Source: Simmondsia chinensis | Taxonomy: Eukaryota; Streptophyta; Magnoliopsida; Caryophyllales; Simmondsiaceae | Assembly: GCA_018398585.1 (NCBI GenBank) | Contig: JAGTTD010000010.1 | Span: 5,349,501 to 5,413,500, forward strand | Length of the DNA stretch: 64,000 nt | Direction: 5' to 3' | Shown: positions 24,181 through 35,889 of the stretch, piece after piece | Position numbering within the stretch: the stretch's first letter is position 1 | How the letters are laid out: each line of letters opens with the position of its first letter | Made by a program: the position numbers and the translations under genes | Notes under the pieces: model-generated | What the model was told of the DNA's origin: nothing | The model's database searches: none | The model's input: only the letters and a program-made list of their open reading frames with translations

Positions 24181-25222
24181 AATTTTTTTACCAAATTGGT
24201 ACACTTTCAAAAAAAATTTACTAGAATGGCACACTTTCAAAAATATTTATCAAATTGGCATACTTTACTGTAGCAGTATCAACGTATACCGTTTAAAGGC
24301 GTACGTTGATAAAAACTTTTTTTTTTTTTTCAAATCAAACGGCGTCCACCATCCAATTTTTTTTTTTATTTTATTTTAATATTATTAATATTTTTTATTT
24401 TTTAAAAATGAGTTAGATATGGGTGCTCAAAATTTTTTTAGGTACTTTTACTTCTTTATAATGTGTGTCAACACATAAATTATGTATGTCGACACACACT
24501 TAACGTACTCAAAATTACTACTTAAGTACTCAAAATTCTTTTAGGTACTCTTACTTCTTTATGGTGTGTGTCGACACATAAATTATGTGTGTCGATACAC
24601 ACTTAACGTACTCAAAATTACCACAAATACTCAAAATCACTACCCAACTACTCAAGTTTTTTTTTTGTTACTCTTATTTTCTTTATAGTGTGTGTCGACA
24701 TATAAATTATGTGTGTTGACACACATTTCACTTACTTAAATTCACCACAAATATATTTAAAATCACTACCTAAATACTTAAAATTCTTTTAGGTATTCGT
24801 ATATCTTTATGGTGTGTGTCGGTACATATTTAACGTACTCAAACTCACCACCAATGTACGTAAAATCACTACCTAAGTACTCAAAATTCTTTTAGGTATT
24901 CTTATATTGGTGCTGAATTTGAGTACGTTAAATGTGTGTCAACACATATTATAAAAAAGTAAGAGTACATAAAAGAATTTTGAGTACTTAAATATTAATT
25001 TTAAATACCCTTATTTAACCCATCTAAAAAAATAAATAATATTAATAATATTAAAATTTAAAAAAAAAAAAAAAGGATTGGATGGGGGGACGCCCATTTG
25101 AAAAAAAAAAAAAAATTTTTATCAACGTACGCCGTTTAAAGTGTGCCAATTTGATAGATATTTTTGAAACTGTGCCATTTTGGTAAATTTTTTTCGAAAG
25201 TGTGCCAGTTTGGTAATTTATT
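24181..25222. mobile_element. Mutator-like non-autonomous TIR element with perfect 11-bp target duplication
   Basis: The arms are long inverted repeats (24181-~24400 and ~25030-25222) built of repeated ACCAAATTGGCACACTTTC-type motifs, with a shared CAACGTACGCCGTTTAAA block. CTATTTATTGG flanks both ends exactly (24170-24180 and 25223-25233), the 9-11 bp size typical of Mutator elements. The interior holds about four to five ~110-bp units with GTGTGTCGACACATAAATTA-like palindromic motifs, direct then reversed near 24905-25010. No coding frame is present. Confidence 0.75.
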
Positions 25223-25542
25223 CTATTTATTGGGGGAACTTGCCTGCTTTGCCCCATAAATTTAATACTTACCAAAAGTTATGTTTTTTGAAAATTTAAT
25301 TTATGTGTCAATTGTTTAGGAAGGAATTTTATTATGAGAATAAAAAATTAAACTTTTTTAAACAGGTTAGTTAAAAAATAAAAAAATTAGAATTTAAATG
25401 GGGGTTAAGTAAGTTACTTTATGCATCTTGAAGGAATTGAAAATTGTTAAACAGTTTCTACTTTTCCCATTACACCAACTTCCTGCAAATCAAACAAAAG
25501 CTCAAATATGTACTTTCCATTTAATTTCTATTTCCAGCGTAG

Positions 25543-25905
25543 AGGTGGCTAACTGGCCAGGTTGGCCCAGAACCCGATTAAGCCTTGCCAGTTTGGGCGG
25601 GCCCGGCCCACTGGGGGCTTTTGTACCACTATTTAGTGCCCGTTTGGGCATTATAACTTATTTTATACTTGTATTTTATATTTATATTATTATAATTATA
25701 TTTTTTAATAAATTATAATACATTTAATTTTATAAAATATATTTGTAATTTTATAAGATATTATTATGATTGTATTATATGTTACATTATTTATATATAT
25801 AGATGTATATAAATTATATAAATCCTTAAAAAATAAAAAGAAGGGCCGGGCCATCATGACCCAAGCCCGGCCCATGGCCCTGCGTTTACTTCTCACATAT
25901 TAAAC
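25543..25905. mobile_element. hAT-like remnant with GGCCCGGCC subterminal motifs
   Basis: The left side reads TAGAGGTGGCTAACTGGCC followed by GGCGGGCCCGGCCC. The right side has GGGCCGGGCC and AGCCCGGCCCATGG. The expected right terminus (CCACCTCTA) is missing, so it is truncated or decayed. The interior is AT-rich. Confidence 0.4.
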
Positions 25906-26820
25906 GAGCCTTAGCTTTTGTACGGCAAGAATAGGTACATTTATTATAAAAAAAATACACTTTATATTTATGATGTTAAGTAATTTTTAAATTATTTATA
26001 TATAAAATTATTTAATATAATAAAATAAATGATACATTTGCTTTTAATAAATATGTTATATTCTTGCCCCTTTTAAAATGACAGGAGAATGGCATGGTAC
26101 CCAATTTTAGGTCAAGAAAGAAAAAGTTAAAGGTCAAAAAGATGCTTTTTGAAACGAAATGTGCACCATGACATGAAGCAGAATCAATATGACCCACAAA
26201 ATTAATACACTTTATTCAATATATATTTAATCTAATATTAAATAAAATTATTGACCAAAAGAAATAATACATAAAATGATTATTTAGTATTACTTTCTAC
26301 AATTAAAATGTACAAATTAAATACAGAATTAGTTATATCGAAAGTTCATGTAATTTGTTCATCTTATCAATTTAATCCTTAAACTTTTAATTATGTCAAT
26401 TTAATTTTTTTATGAATGATCTTGTGTCAATTTGGTCCCTATAGTAGGTTTATATTAGATTGTCAAAAATTTTTTTAGTGGTTCAGCAATATGCAAGGTT
26501 AAATTGAGTCAAAATGGTGGATTTGTAGTGTCACTTGTATCTAAAGTGATTATGCCATTAAAAATAATGCCAATAACTAAATTTGAATTTGATCAATTAC
26601 TAAATTGACAGAATAAAAAGTGCAGAAAGACTAAGTGACATAATTATAAGTAAAAGAATAAAATTGATATAATTAACAAATATAGGTACCTGTCATATAA
26701 ATAATCCTTAAATATATAAATTTGATAAATAAATAAAGGTAATTATTAATTCCTAAGCTTATTTTATTAACGCCTAAGTAAAAGAGTATTTTTTTGAGAA
26801 GTAAAAAGTAAAATTGCTCA
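25906..26820. other. Intergenic DNA with a possible small MITE (~26340-26710)
   Basis: Motifs such as TTATGTCAATTTAAT on the left and inverted ATTGATATAATTAAC on the right suggest a palindromic MITE, without definable ends. Otherwise AT-rich and without a gene. Confidence 0.3.
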
Positions 26821-26825
26821 CCTAC

Positions 26826-27008
26826 CTGGGCCATACCTCAGTGATAGGAGACAAGTGAGGAGATATAGTGTTGCCTTATACCTAAAGGTTTAGAGTTCGA
26901 TTCTTCCCTTGAACTTCCTCCTCTTGATTTAAATGGCTCCTATGATGTGTGGGTCATCGCATGGGTTAGAATTTATCAGGTAACAGAGTTTCTTGTTAGC
27001 CAAAAAAA
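26826..27008 (+). mobile_element. Probable tRNA-derived SINE
   Basis: A TACCTCAGTGATAGGAG stretch resembles a polymerase III A box, and AGAGTTCGATTCTTCCC about 55 bases later resembles a B box (GGTTCGANNCC). The spacing and the pyrimidine-rich body fit a tRNA-headed plant SINE. It cannot fold as a true tRNA gene. Ends are approximate. Confidence 0.5.
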
Positions 27009-27039
27009 TGTTTTGATATTGACAAAATTATCTTTAAAA

Positions 27040-27267
27040 ATAACAACAACAACAGACCCAGTGCCTCAAGGGCTTCTGCCTAAGCGGGGCCGGGGGTGAA
27101 TTTACACAGCCTTATCCCTAACCCTATGAATAGGCTATTTCCAAGAACCCCCAACCTTATAAGGTTGCCAACACGAGGACTTCCCAGGAGGTCACTCATC
27201 CTGGTACTACTCTTAGCTAAGCACGCTTAATTTTAAAGTTCTAATAAAATTTAGTATATTAGTACCT
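27040..27267 (-). mobile_element. 5S rRNA-headed SINE with RTE-type tail, copy 2
   Basis: On the - strand a diverged 5S-like head (27267-27163) contains TTAAGCGTGCTTAG, GAGTGACCTCCTGGGAAGTC and CTCGTGTTGG. The RTE-type tail follows and ends in (TTG)n, read on the + strand as AACAACAACAACAGACCC at 27043-27060. It has the same head-tail order as copy 1. The junction between 5S and tail falls at the same place, so both derive from one chimeric founder. I could not settle its target duplication. Confidence 0.75.
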
Positions 27268-27689
27268 GATAAATGAATCCTATACCTAAATAAAAGGCTA
27301 GAATAAAAAAGGGAGTGCTATAAGTCCCGTTATATGGGCACATGGATTGTGGGCAATTTTCCACTAAAGGCACCACCGCCTTGAAACTTGAGGACCATTT
27401 TCCGCCCAAAGAACGGGCAAAAGACGACTTTTTAGGGATCACACTAACCTACCCCTATGAAGTTTGTCATCGACATGAGCACCCCTATGACGATGTTTAG
27501 GGAATCAAATAAAGGAAATGCGTACAAAAAGAGTCGCTAAGTCTATACATAATTTTTCTTTCTACACTGATAAGAAATAAGCATTTAAAGCGCCGCTTAA
27601 GGAGGGCTCACAAAATGTATCAGACATAATAAAAAGGTATAGATTTGGGTTACGGTAAGAAAAATTGGTCACCTAACCCATGTTATGAC

Positions 27690-28255
27690 CTTGTTTTGTG
27701 AGCTAAGGGCTATAGAATTAGCCTCCCTAAAGCATTGGTTGAAATTGACTACAATTTCATTATGAGTTGTTGTTTGCACATCTTGGATAATGTTATGGAT
27801 CTGCAACGAGGGACTCATGCACCCCTTCAAAGCCCTGATAGCTATTGTATTGTCACCTTTTCTTAAATCTTTTAGGATCTCAAATTAACTATTTTGATAA
27901 GATTATCTCTCATTGCCTTTGTCATTGTCACTATAGATTTTCCAAGATGTCGCATTCTTACTGAAATGAATCTTCCCTCTTCATCTCTAATAATATAGCT
28001 AGAAGTCGCGGAGTTACGAGTCTTAGGTCAGTCAAGAGTCACATTCGCGTACCCCATATTCGAAGCCTTCCATCTTTTCCAATCTTGATTTCTAACCCTT
28101 TTGGATCTTCCCTTTGTGCTAATCTCTCACCTGAGCGATCCATACAACTTTTAATGCTCCATTCACAAATGCAAGAATGAGCGTCAACCATAGGTTTAGT
28201 CCAAGATATTAAATTATCTCCCACACGGCAAGCTTTAACAAAAAGGTATTTTCAA
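27690..28255 (-). pseudogene. L1-type LINE RNase H domain remnant
   Basis: On the - strand, SSYIIRDEEGRFISVRM resembles the 'VIRD..G.F' start of the LINE RNase H domain. The frame then passes a decayed middle and reaches VNFNQCFREANSIAL near 27730, matching the conserved 'REAN..A' end. Stops and frameshifts are present. No RT lies next to it, so it is a truncated copy. Confidence 0.55.
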
Positions 28256-28414
28256 CAGATGAAGAACAAAATATTACTCCATTATGATTATCCAATTTAT
28301 ATGCTTCTCATAAATCACTTCTCTAGCTTTTTTTTTTTATAACACTTTGTCGAGCTGTCATTCTCTAGCCGAAGGATATTGTAATACATGCGCAATAAGC
28401 ATTAACTAGCTATC

Positions 28415-28724
28415 TGATGCATACAAAAGTGACTACCAGACAGTATGGGGCCCAGGAGCCACTACCGCCTCCCAGCATAACCGCCACCAGGCGACACGGG
28501 GCCTAGGAGCCATTGCCGCCTCCTTAAATACCCCACCTAGATAACCTCATCTCTAGAAATCACCAATGCCCCCATTGGCTGAAGGGGCCAGGCGGTACCC
28601 AACCCCCATTACTTGCTACCCAAGCATACATTCCCCTATAAATAAGGGAAGGGACCTCACAAGAAAGACAAGGAACTTGAGCCTCGTTTCACCCTCAAGA
28701 ACCCAACCAAAAAATCCCGAAACA
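28415..28724 (+). repeat. 5' LTR of the Tat-type element (310 bp)
   Basis: It begins TGATGCATAC and ends GAAACA next to the primer-binding region. A TATA box, TATAAATA, lies at 28637-28644. It carries two fewer 51-bp units than the 3' LTR. Confidence 0.95.
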
Positions 28725-28727
28725 ATA

Positions 28728-28745
28728 GGCGCCGTCTGTGGGAAG
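28728..28745 (+). promoter_or_regulatory. Primer-binding region of the Tat-type element
   Basis: GGCGCCGTCTGTGGGAAG lies three bases inside the 5' LTR. This GGCGCCG-type site is typical of Tat/Athila-group elements. The exact tRNA is not assigned here. Confidence 0.65.
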
Positions 28746-28896
28746 GGCAGTACTAACTTTTCCCATGTCAAACACCAGTTGATCTACCGCTCACGGGGGA
28801 CGCCATCACCCCGATTATGTAACACGAGGCCAGTTTGAGTAGCTCCAACAACAAATCCACCAGTTCTTCTCACATACACCAGCCAATACTGAATAC

Positions 28897-29736
28897 ATGC
28901 CAGAGCCTGACCATTCCACCACGACATCCCCTCGGACGCAAGCTCAAGACATGAGCGGGGCCACCGCCTCTACGCCAAGCGCCCGCCTCACGCAAACCAG
29001 GAGGGAATCCAGGGGAACCCCCAGACCGGCCACCTCTTACGTGGTGCCAGGAACTCACTCGCCCTTCTCGTCCCGGATTTTGTCAGCCCCAGCAGGGAAG
29101 GTAAAAGTTCCGAACATCGATTTATTTGATGGAACACAGGATCCTGAAGATCACTTGGCCAGCTTTATGGCCCGGATGTATCTACAGGACGTGGGGGAGG
29201 ACATTTGGTGCAAATATTTTCCCGCTACCTTGAAGGAGGTTGCCCAAAACTGGTTTGCCTCCCTTCCAAACTCTTCTGTGGATAGCTTCACGGACCTCTC
29301 TGAAAGGTTCGTTCGTCACTTTGTTAGTAATAAAAGAAGGAGGAGGACGGCGGCGCATCTCCTCAAGTTGCAACAGTATGAGACTGAGCCCTTGAGGAGT
29401 TATGTGAAACGGTTGACACGGGCCATGATCGACGTCGCCACCTTGTTTGACGAAACGGCCATTACCGCCTTTATTAACGGATTGCAGAACTCCAACTTTA
29501 AGTTCGCGTTGGCAAAGGGGCCGCCCCCCACCATCGACGAATTGTGGAGAAAGGCCAATAAGTATATTCTGGCAGAGGATGTTATGCAGATAACACCCCG
29601 AACCGAAATGACTCAGGTGTCTCCAGGGCCAAGAGACCGCCCCAGGCCATCCCAGGGTAATGCCCGACAGGTCAGAAAACCGAACGCCCCTCCCTTCCGA
29701 ACTCAGAATCAGCAGCCCGCGCCTCGCCGCTCTTAG
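28897..29736 (+). CDS. Gag polyprotein of the Tat-type element (279 aa, C-terminal zinc part in another frame)
   Basis: Capsid-type gag. After a proline/threonine-rich N-terminus, VKVPNIDLFDGTQDPEDHLA (~70-89) opens the retrotransposon gag domain. WFASLPNSSVDSFTDLSERF and LLKLQQYETEPLRSYVKR (~125-185) follow, then FINGL and ILAEDVM. The frame stops at 29736. The expected C-terminal knuckle (WCAYHQVSTHDTAKCRG) is read from the next frame beginning near 29660, so a frameshift separates them, either a decay event or programmed. The start is the first ATG of the open frame. Gag would assemble the virus-like particle in the cytoplasm. Confidence 0.85.
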   Translation: MPEPDHSTTTSPRTQAQDMSGATASTPSARLTQTRRESRGTPRPATSYVVPGTHSPFSSRILSAPAGKVKVPNIDLFDGTQDPEDHLASFMARMYLQDVGEDIWCKYFPATLKEVAQNWFASLPNSSVDSFTDLSERFVRHFVSNKRRRRTAAHLLKLQQYETEPLRSYVKRLTRAMIDVATLFDETAITAFINGLQNSNFKFALAKGPPPTIDELWRKANKYILAEDVMQITPRTEMTQVSPGPRDRPRPSQGNARQVRKPNAPPFRTQNQQPAPRRS

Positions 29737-32700
29737 AAGTAGAAACGAAGGGACCATCCAAGGGCCAGGACCCTACTCCACCGATGGTGGTGGGGCGGTC
29801 TGGTGTGCATATCACCAAGTTTCTACCCATGACACGGCCAAGTGTCGAGGCTTGGACTTCCGCCTCAAGGAAGCCGAGCGTACCGGCCAGTGGGAAGAAT
29901 ACGCAACGTTAAAAAAGATGAAGACTGGAAAGGCCCGAGCCGCAAGTGGTAGCAAAAAAGGTTCCAAGAACGCAGTGGCCAAAGTCGTCGCCACCGTTGC
30001 CTCAAAGGTAATTCCCCCCACATCAGGGGAGGGGACAGAAACTCTGAACGTGGAAAGGGACGCGTCCCAGGACGAGCCCCGATGTATTAGCTTCACCAGA
30101 GAAGACGCCCGAGGTGTGGACGCTCGGCAAGAGGACCCCCTCGTGATTACGGCTGATATCAACAAACACACGGTACGTAGAATACTGGTGGAGCAGGGCA
30201 GTTCCGCAAATATCCTATTTTTAGACTGCTATAACAAAATGGAGATTCCGCTCAGTGCGCTATCACCCGCACCGTACTCCATCATGGGCTTCACCGGAGA
30301 ACCCATCCTGCCATGGGGCAGGATAACGCTGTCCACCATTTTCAGAAACAAAGATGAGCTACAGACAGTCAAGATAACGTTCCTTGTTATTGGCGCTCCC
30401 TCTTCTTACAACGTGATCTTAGGGAGGCCCTCCCTGAACCGTTTGAAGGCAGTAGTGTCTACCTATCACCTGGCAATTAAGTTTGAGTCAGACACCGGGA
30501 ACGTCATGACAAAACGAGGGAGGCACGGCGCGATCTCAGAATATTATCATACCTTTTCCAGCCTGGCAGTCATGACAGCCGAACCACTCGAACTGGGCTC
30601 CCCTCCTGAGGCACGCCCTTCCCCTCCGCCCTTGGAGAAATATGAACTAGGGCTGGGATGTTACACCTATTTAGGCACCTCCCTCCCTAAACATCTGCGT
30701 GAAGAAATTGGGGAACTCTTGAGGCAATACCGGGATGTTTTCGCTTTTGCTGCCAGTGAAATGCCCGGAATGCCGCCCGAAGTAATCACTCATCAACTCA
30801 ACGTACGAGATGATAAGACACCCGTTAAACAGAGGAGGCGCAGCTTTTGCACCAAGCGCAACTAGATCATCAAAGCTGAGGTTAAAAAGCTATCTCAAGC
30901 CAAGTTTATACGGGAAGTGTTATACCCCTAATGGTTGGCCAATGTGGTGTTAGTGAAGAACTCTAATGGAACTGGAGGATGTGTGTGGATTTGACAGATG
31001 TCAACGAAGCCTGCCTTAAGGACTCTTACCCTCTACCTAAAATAGACAGGTTAGTGGACTCCACTGCAGGCTACAAGCTATTGAGCTTCATGGACGCCTT
31101 TTCCGGATACCACCAGATTCAACTGCATTCCACTAACAAAGAAAAAACGGCTTTCATCACGACAGAAGGTACGTACTGCAACAAAGTAATGCCATTTGGG
31201 CTTAAAAACGCAGGAGCTACTTACCAAAGGCCGGTTAACAAAGTCTGCGCCCCCCAGGTAGGGCGCAACATGGAGGTCTATGTGGACGATATGATAGTTA
31301 CGTCGAAGCATAAGTTGGACCATGTTTCAGATCTGAGAAAGGGTTTGCAGGCCCTTCGGAAGTACCGCATGAAGCTGAAACCGGAAAAGTGTTCGTATGC
31401 CGTACCCGACGGGAAATTCTTGGGCTTCATCGTAAATTCTTGAGGGATCGAGGCAAACCCCAAAAAGGTACAGGCCATACTCGATCTGAGGCCACCTCAA
31501 TGCCCCAAAGATGTACAAAGGCTGGCCGGCTGCATGGCCTCACTCAATTGATTCATCAGCCGAGCTGCGGAAAAGGCTCTGCCATTCTTTAAAGTGTTAT
31601 GAGGGAAATGGCCTTTTTCCTGGGATGAGGAATGCACGCGCGCCTTTGAACAACTGAAGCAGCATTTGGCACACCTCCCGGTGATCACCTCTCCTGAGCC
31701 GGGCGAGAAGCTGAGTCTCTACCTAGCCATCTCAGAAAATGCCACGAGTGCAGTGTTAATCGCTGACCGACAAGGATGGCAACTCCCAGTATACTTTGTA
31801 AGTCAGACCCTCAATGACCCGGAAAAGAGGTACCCTGCAATCGAAAAAACCGCCTTGGCCCTGGTCACCGCGGCGCGTAAGCTAAGGCCCTACTTCCAGT
31901 CTCACAATATCACGGTACTCACCAACCTGCCTCTTAAAAAGCTGCTCTCCAAGTTGGATTGCTCAGGACGCCTGCTCAAGTGGGCGGTAGAACTCTCTGA
32001 ATACGATATACACTATCAGCCTCGTAAAGCCATTAAAGCCCAAGCTTTGGCCGATTTCCTAGTAGAATGTGACTTCGAGATTGGGGCATCTGGACCGGCA
32101 GACCCTCTGGGAAAGATAGCCGCCAGGAAAATGTTTGTGGATGGGTTTGTAAATTCAGAAGGCCGAGGCGCGGGCATAGTACTAATCAACCCCGACGGAG
32201 AGCAGGTGGAATATGCAATAAGGTTATATTTTGATGCAACTCACAACGAAATCGAGTACGAAGCACTGCTGCTGGGCATGGACCTAGCCCAAGCCGCCGG
32301 AGCAGCTTGCCTAGAAGCACGAAGCGACTCATAATTGGTAGTGAACCAAGTCACGGGCAGTTATGGAGTAAAGGAGCCGCACCTATCCCGATACTTGGAG
32401 CTGGTTAGAGCTAAGGCCTCCGAATTTCAAGGCTTTAACATACAGGGCATTTCTCAAGAAAGCAATCATCGCGCTGACGAACTCAGCCACCTGGCTAGTA
32501 CTGGAGGAAGGGACCTCGATGGGTGCATCCGTATGCACGAATCCCAGGTTAAGTATGTGGACAAGCCCACACCCCTAGACGTAATGCAGGTACAGCATGA
32601 GACTAATTGGATGCGTCTAATTTTGGACTTCATCCTTCACAACGCGAAACCCTCAGATCAGGTGGAAGCACGAAGGCTGAAAAGGCATGCAGTGCATTTT

Positions 32701-33843
32701 ACAGTCATTGGCCAGCAGCTATACAAAAGGTCATTCACGTATCCCTTATTAAAATGTTTAATGCAGGAAGAAGGGGATTACGTCCTAAGGTAAATCCACG
32801 AGGGAATATGTGGAATCCACATTGGAAAACGAGCTTTAGCCAGGATGGTGTTAAGGGCGGGGTATTTTTGGCCCACCCTGAAAAAGGATGCTGGCACCCT
32901 TGTGCAGAAATGCGACAAGTGCTAAAGGTTCGCGTCGCTCATCCATGCTCCTGCTGCGCCGCTACAACCCATCGTTGACCCCATACCTTTCGATCAATGG
33001 GGAATGGACATCCTGGGACCTTTTCCCTTAGCCAGCGGACAGAGAAAATTCTTGATCGTCGCCGTAGATTATTTCAGCAAGTGGGTGGAGGCCGAGGCGG
33101 TGGCTCGGATCACAGACAGCGCAACGCGGCAGTTTCTCTAGAAGAACCTCATAACACATTTTGGAATCCCTAGAGCCATTATCACTGACAACGGAACGCA
33201 GTTTGCGTCACCACGATTCCGAGCATACTGCCAACGCATGAACATCGCTCTTCATTTTACCCCCGTTGCATATCCTCAGAGCAACGGGCAAGCGGAGTCG
33301 GAGAACAAACAGATACTGAACGGGCTTCGAAGAAGGCTGGATGAGGCTAAGGGAAGATGGATGGAAGAATTGCCCCGTATACTATGGGCACACAGGACGG
33401 TCTACCGTGCGGCTACAGGGGAAACCCCATTCATGCTAACTTACGGGGCCGAAGCCGTGATCCCAGTGGAGGTGGGAGAACCCAATTGCCGCATACAGCA
33501 TTATATTTGTCTGCGCAATGAAGATCAGCGAAGGTGCGCTCTAGACTTAGCAGACGAGGTTAGGGAGGATGCCCTTCTTTGAATTGTGGCCCAAAAGCAA
33601 CGAATGTCTCAATACTATAATAAATGTCTAAGGACGAGAAGTTTAGAAGCAGGGGACTTAGCCCTGCGACGGGCAAATACCCCGGCCCAGGGGGTTGGAA
33701 CCGGTAAGGTTGCTGCAAATTGGGAAGGGCCCTACCGTGTGGTTCAGAAGCTAGGAGAAGGAAGTTACAAATTAGAATGCCTAGACGGTTCCCCGGTGCC
33801 CCGAGTATGGAACATCAAGAATCTCAAAAGGTACTACGTTTAG
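29660..33843 (+). pseudogene. Pol polyprotein of the Tat-type element, broken by ten premature stops
   Basis: Protease: the active-site region reads ILVEQGSSANILF, where plant Tat elements have Asp at the Glu position. RT (30930-31500): FMDAFSGYHQI and an intact YVDDMIVTSK. RNase H follows, then a second RNase H (MFVDGFVNSEGRGAG, EIEYEALLLGM, SDS-stop-LVVNQ). Integrase: zinc-finger His/Cys (CDKC at ~32908), WGMDILGPFP, TDNGTQFAS, NGQAESENK, and a WEGPYRV C-terminal module. Premature stops lie at 30863, 30929, 31441, 31549, 31600, 32332, 32791, 32923, 33139 and 33580, with a frameshift near 30970. Most stops fit C-to-T or G-to-A change (CGA, CAA, TGG codons), the signature of methylated-DNA decay. 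Confidence 0.92.
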
Positions 33844-34012
33844 CTAGGTAATTCCGGTAATAAGTATGTAAAATATCAAACGTGTACCGATGTTGTGTAA
33901 GTCATATCTTAGGGAACCTGGGGCGGTACCCCCAGTACATAAATAAACGATGCTTCCTTAAAGATTACGTCAATATCATTGATAGGATGCCAAGTTAAAC
34001 AAAAGGAAGTAC

Positions 34013-34060
<48 letters not shown>

Positions 34061-34245
34061 CAATGTACAACAAAATGCCATTGTTCTTGCTAAAATATAC
34101 ATTCGACAAGACTACAGGCGAACTATCGCCTCTAAACACTACTACATATAAGTAAATACATTGGCCAAAAAATAATGGGGGGCATGAGACAAAGGGGCAT
34201 TCCCTCCCCCCCTCCCCCCCCCCCCCTCCCCCCCCAACTTTCTCT
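33844..34245. repeat. Spacer with (TA)n microsatellite and C-rich tract
   Basis: Between pol and the antisense gene lie a TA run (about 34018-34057) and a C-rich run (34203-34235). No gene is visible. Confidence 0.8.
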
Positions 34246-34800
34246 TCACATATACAAGAAGAAATAGGAGAAAGTGTGCTCATAATTAACACAAAAAAAG
34301 AGAAGGAGGGGCCTAACTACTGCCTGCACCTCCTCGAGAACGAATGATGTCCTGGCGGAGCTGGTCCGCCACCTGCTGAAGGGCCTCTCTACTATATGAG
34401 GACAAAGGCATGATAAGCGTCGAGCGAGGGTGGATAGGCCTGAGGCGAAGCCCTCCCAGTAATGGGCGCTCGTCAAGGAACGGAACTCGGGGCTCTCTTT
34501 AAAGCGAGAGACCGCCTCCGCAGCCTCGGTCCGAGCATGCTGAGCTTCGATTAGGATTTCCTCTGAACGTGCTCGCTGAGAAGACAACTCCTCCCTCAAT
34601 CTTTGGGCCTCAGCATCCGACACTTCCTTCTCCCTTCTCATCCTTGCCGCGAGCTCGGCTTGTTCCAGCCTTTCCCTTTCGGTTCTCTCGGACGTCTCTA
34701 CCGCTTTCCTTTTCTCTTCTCGTAATAGAAACAATTCCTGCGCGGCAGCTTCTTGCTTGCGAAGCCACCCCGAGACCAAGGCAGCAGAAAGGGAACTAAC

Positions 34801-34841
34801 CTGAAAGGCAATAACTTAAAAGTATAACATATAACTTTTAC
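34801..34841 (-). other. Short GT-AG intron of the antisense gene (41 bp)
   Basis: The donor is CAAG|GTAAAAG and the acceptor TTGCCTTTCAG|GTTAG on the - strand. The flanking frames join exactly in phase 0 into the coiled coil. At 41 bp it is unusually short for a plant intron, so an internal deletion is possible. Confidence 0.6.
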
Positions 34842-35800
34842 CTTGGCAACATAATCGACTGCCGTGTCCCGGGTCACGACCTGAGGACCCCCGGACGGAA
34901 GAGCCGGCGAAACCACACGTTGGATGTCGTTGAGGAGCTGGTAAGAAAGGGACGAGTAGAACACTCAGGCGTTGCTCCGTCGTCAGTAGAAGCTCTATCT
35001 TCCCTAGGGATCTCCCCTTGTGGCTCAGAAGGGACGTCAGCGAGGGTCCCTGGAGCTGATGAATCGACACGGAAGGAGGGGAGAAGACTGTCCTCTACCT
35101 GTATGTCGGGACGAATATCCGCCACCGCCTCCTGCAGCAATTTTGGCGGCTGAGGCAAGGTCCTGGTAGAACCTCCTCTCTGGGGTGGGGACACTAACCC
35201 TACGCTCTCTACTAAGGGCGGCTCTGGCACCTCGATCGGCAGCTCTAAGGGCCCTCTCCCTTCCTTCGGGCGGTGGACCCACCTCTATCCCTTGCAGAGG
35301 GGCGCCTGACGGTATGACGGGAGGAGTTTCAGCCACGGTAACCTCAGCCTCAGCCACGGTAGTTCTAGGTGCAGCCACGATAACAATTGGCGTAGTCCTA
35401 GATCCCCCTTCCGCAACGACCTCGGTTATCGAAACTTCCTCAGAACGGGTTACAGCTGGTATCCCCCCGTTACCTTGCTAAGATACAGAGGTAGGTGGTC
35501 CCCTGCCACTTGAAGGTAAAGAGGATCTCTCAGCAGCAGGAGACGCCTGCACTATAGGCGTCTCAAGAGCGACCCCGGATGGAGGAGGCACCTCCAAGCC
35601 ACCGCCTGGTGCAGAAGCCTCTGCTCGGGACTTCTTTGACCGAGTGACCTTCTTGGGAGGTCCTTCTCCTTCTTTGGTGACCACCCTCTTATCCCTTCTA
35701 GTGGCTCTTTCACCCTTACTCTCATCCTTCTCTCTCCTCTTCCTCTGTCCCTCACGACAGGATTTGGTGAAGGCCACGATGTCTACATCGGCCTCTGATC

Positions 35801-35889
35801 CTGAAAAGAAACAGTTAAGCAGCCAAAGTAAAATTATTAAATCGCAAATAACTATAATAAAAACTTAGCCATCCCAAAGAATAACTCAC
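35801..35889 (-). other. GT-AG intron of the antisense gene (89 bp)
   Basis: The donor is GTG|GTGAGTT and the acceptor TTCTTTTCAG|GATC on the - strand. Removing it leaves the reading frame continuous from ...CARPVS into the basic region. The acceptor is preceded by a pyrimidine-rich tract. Confidence 0.75.
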
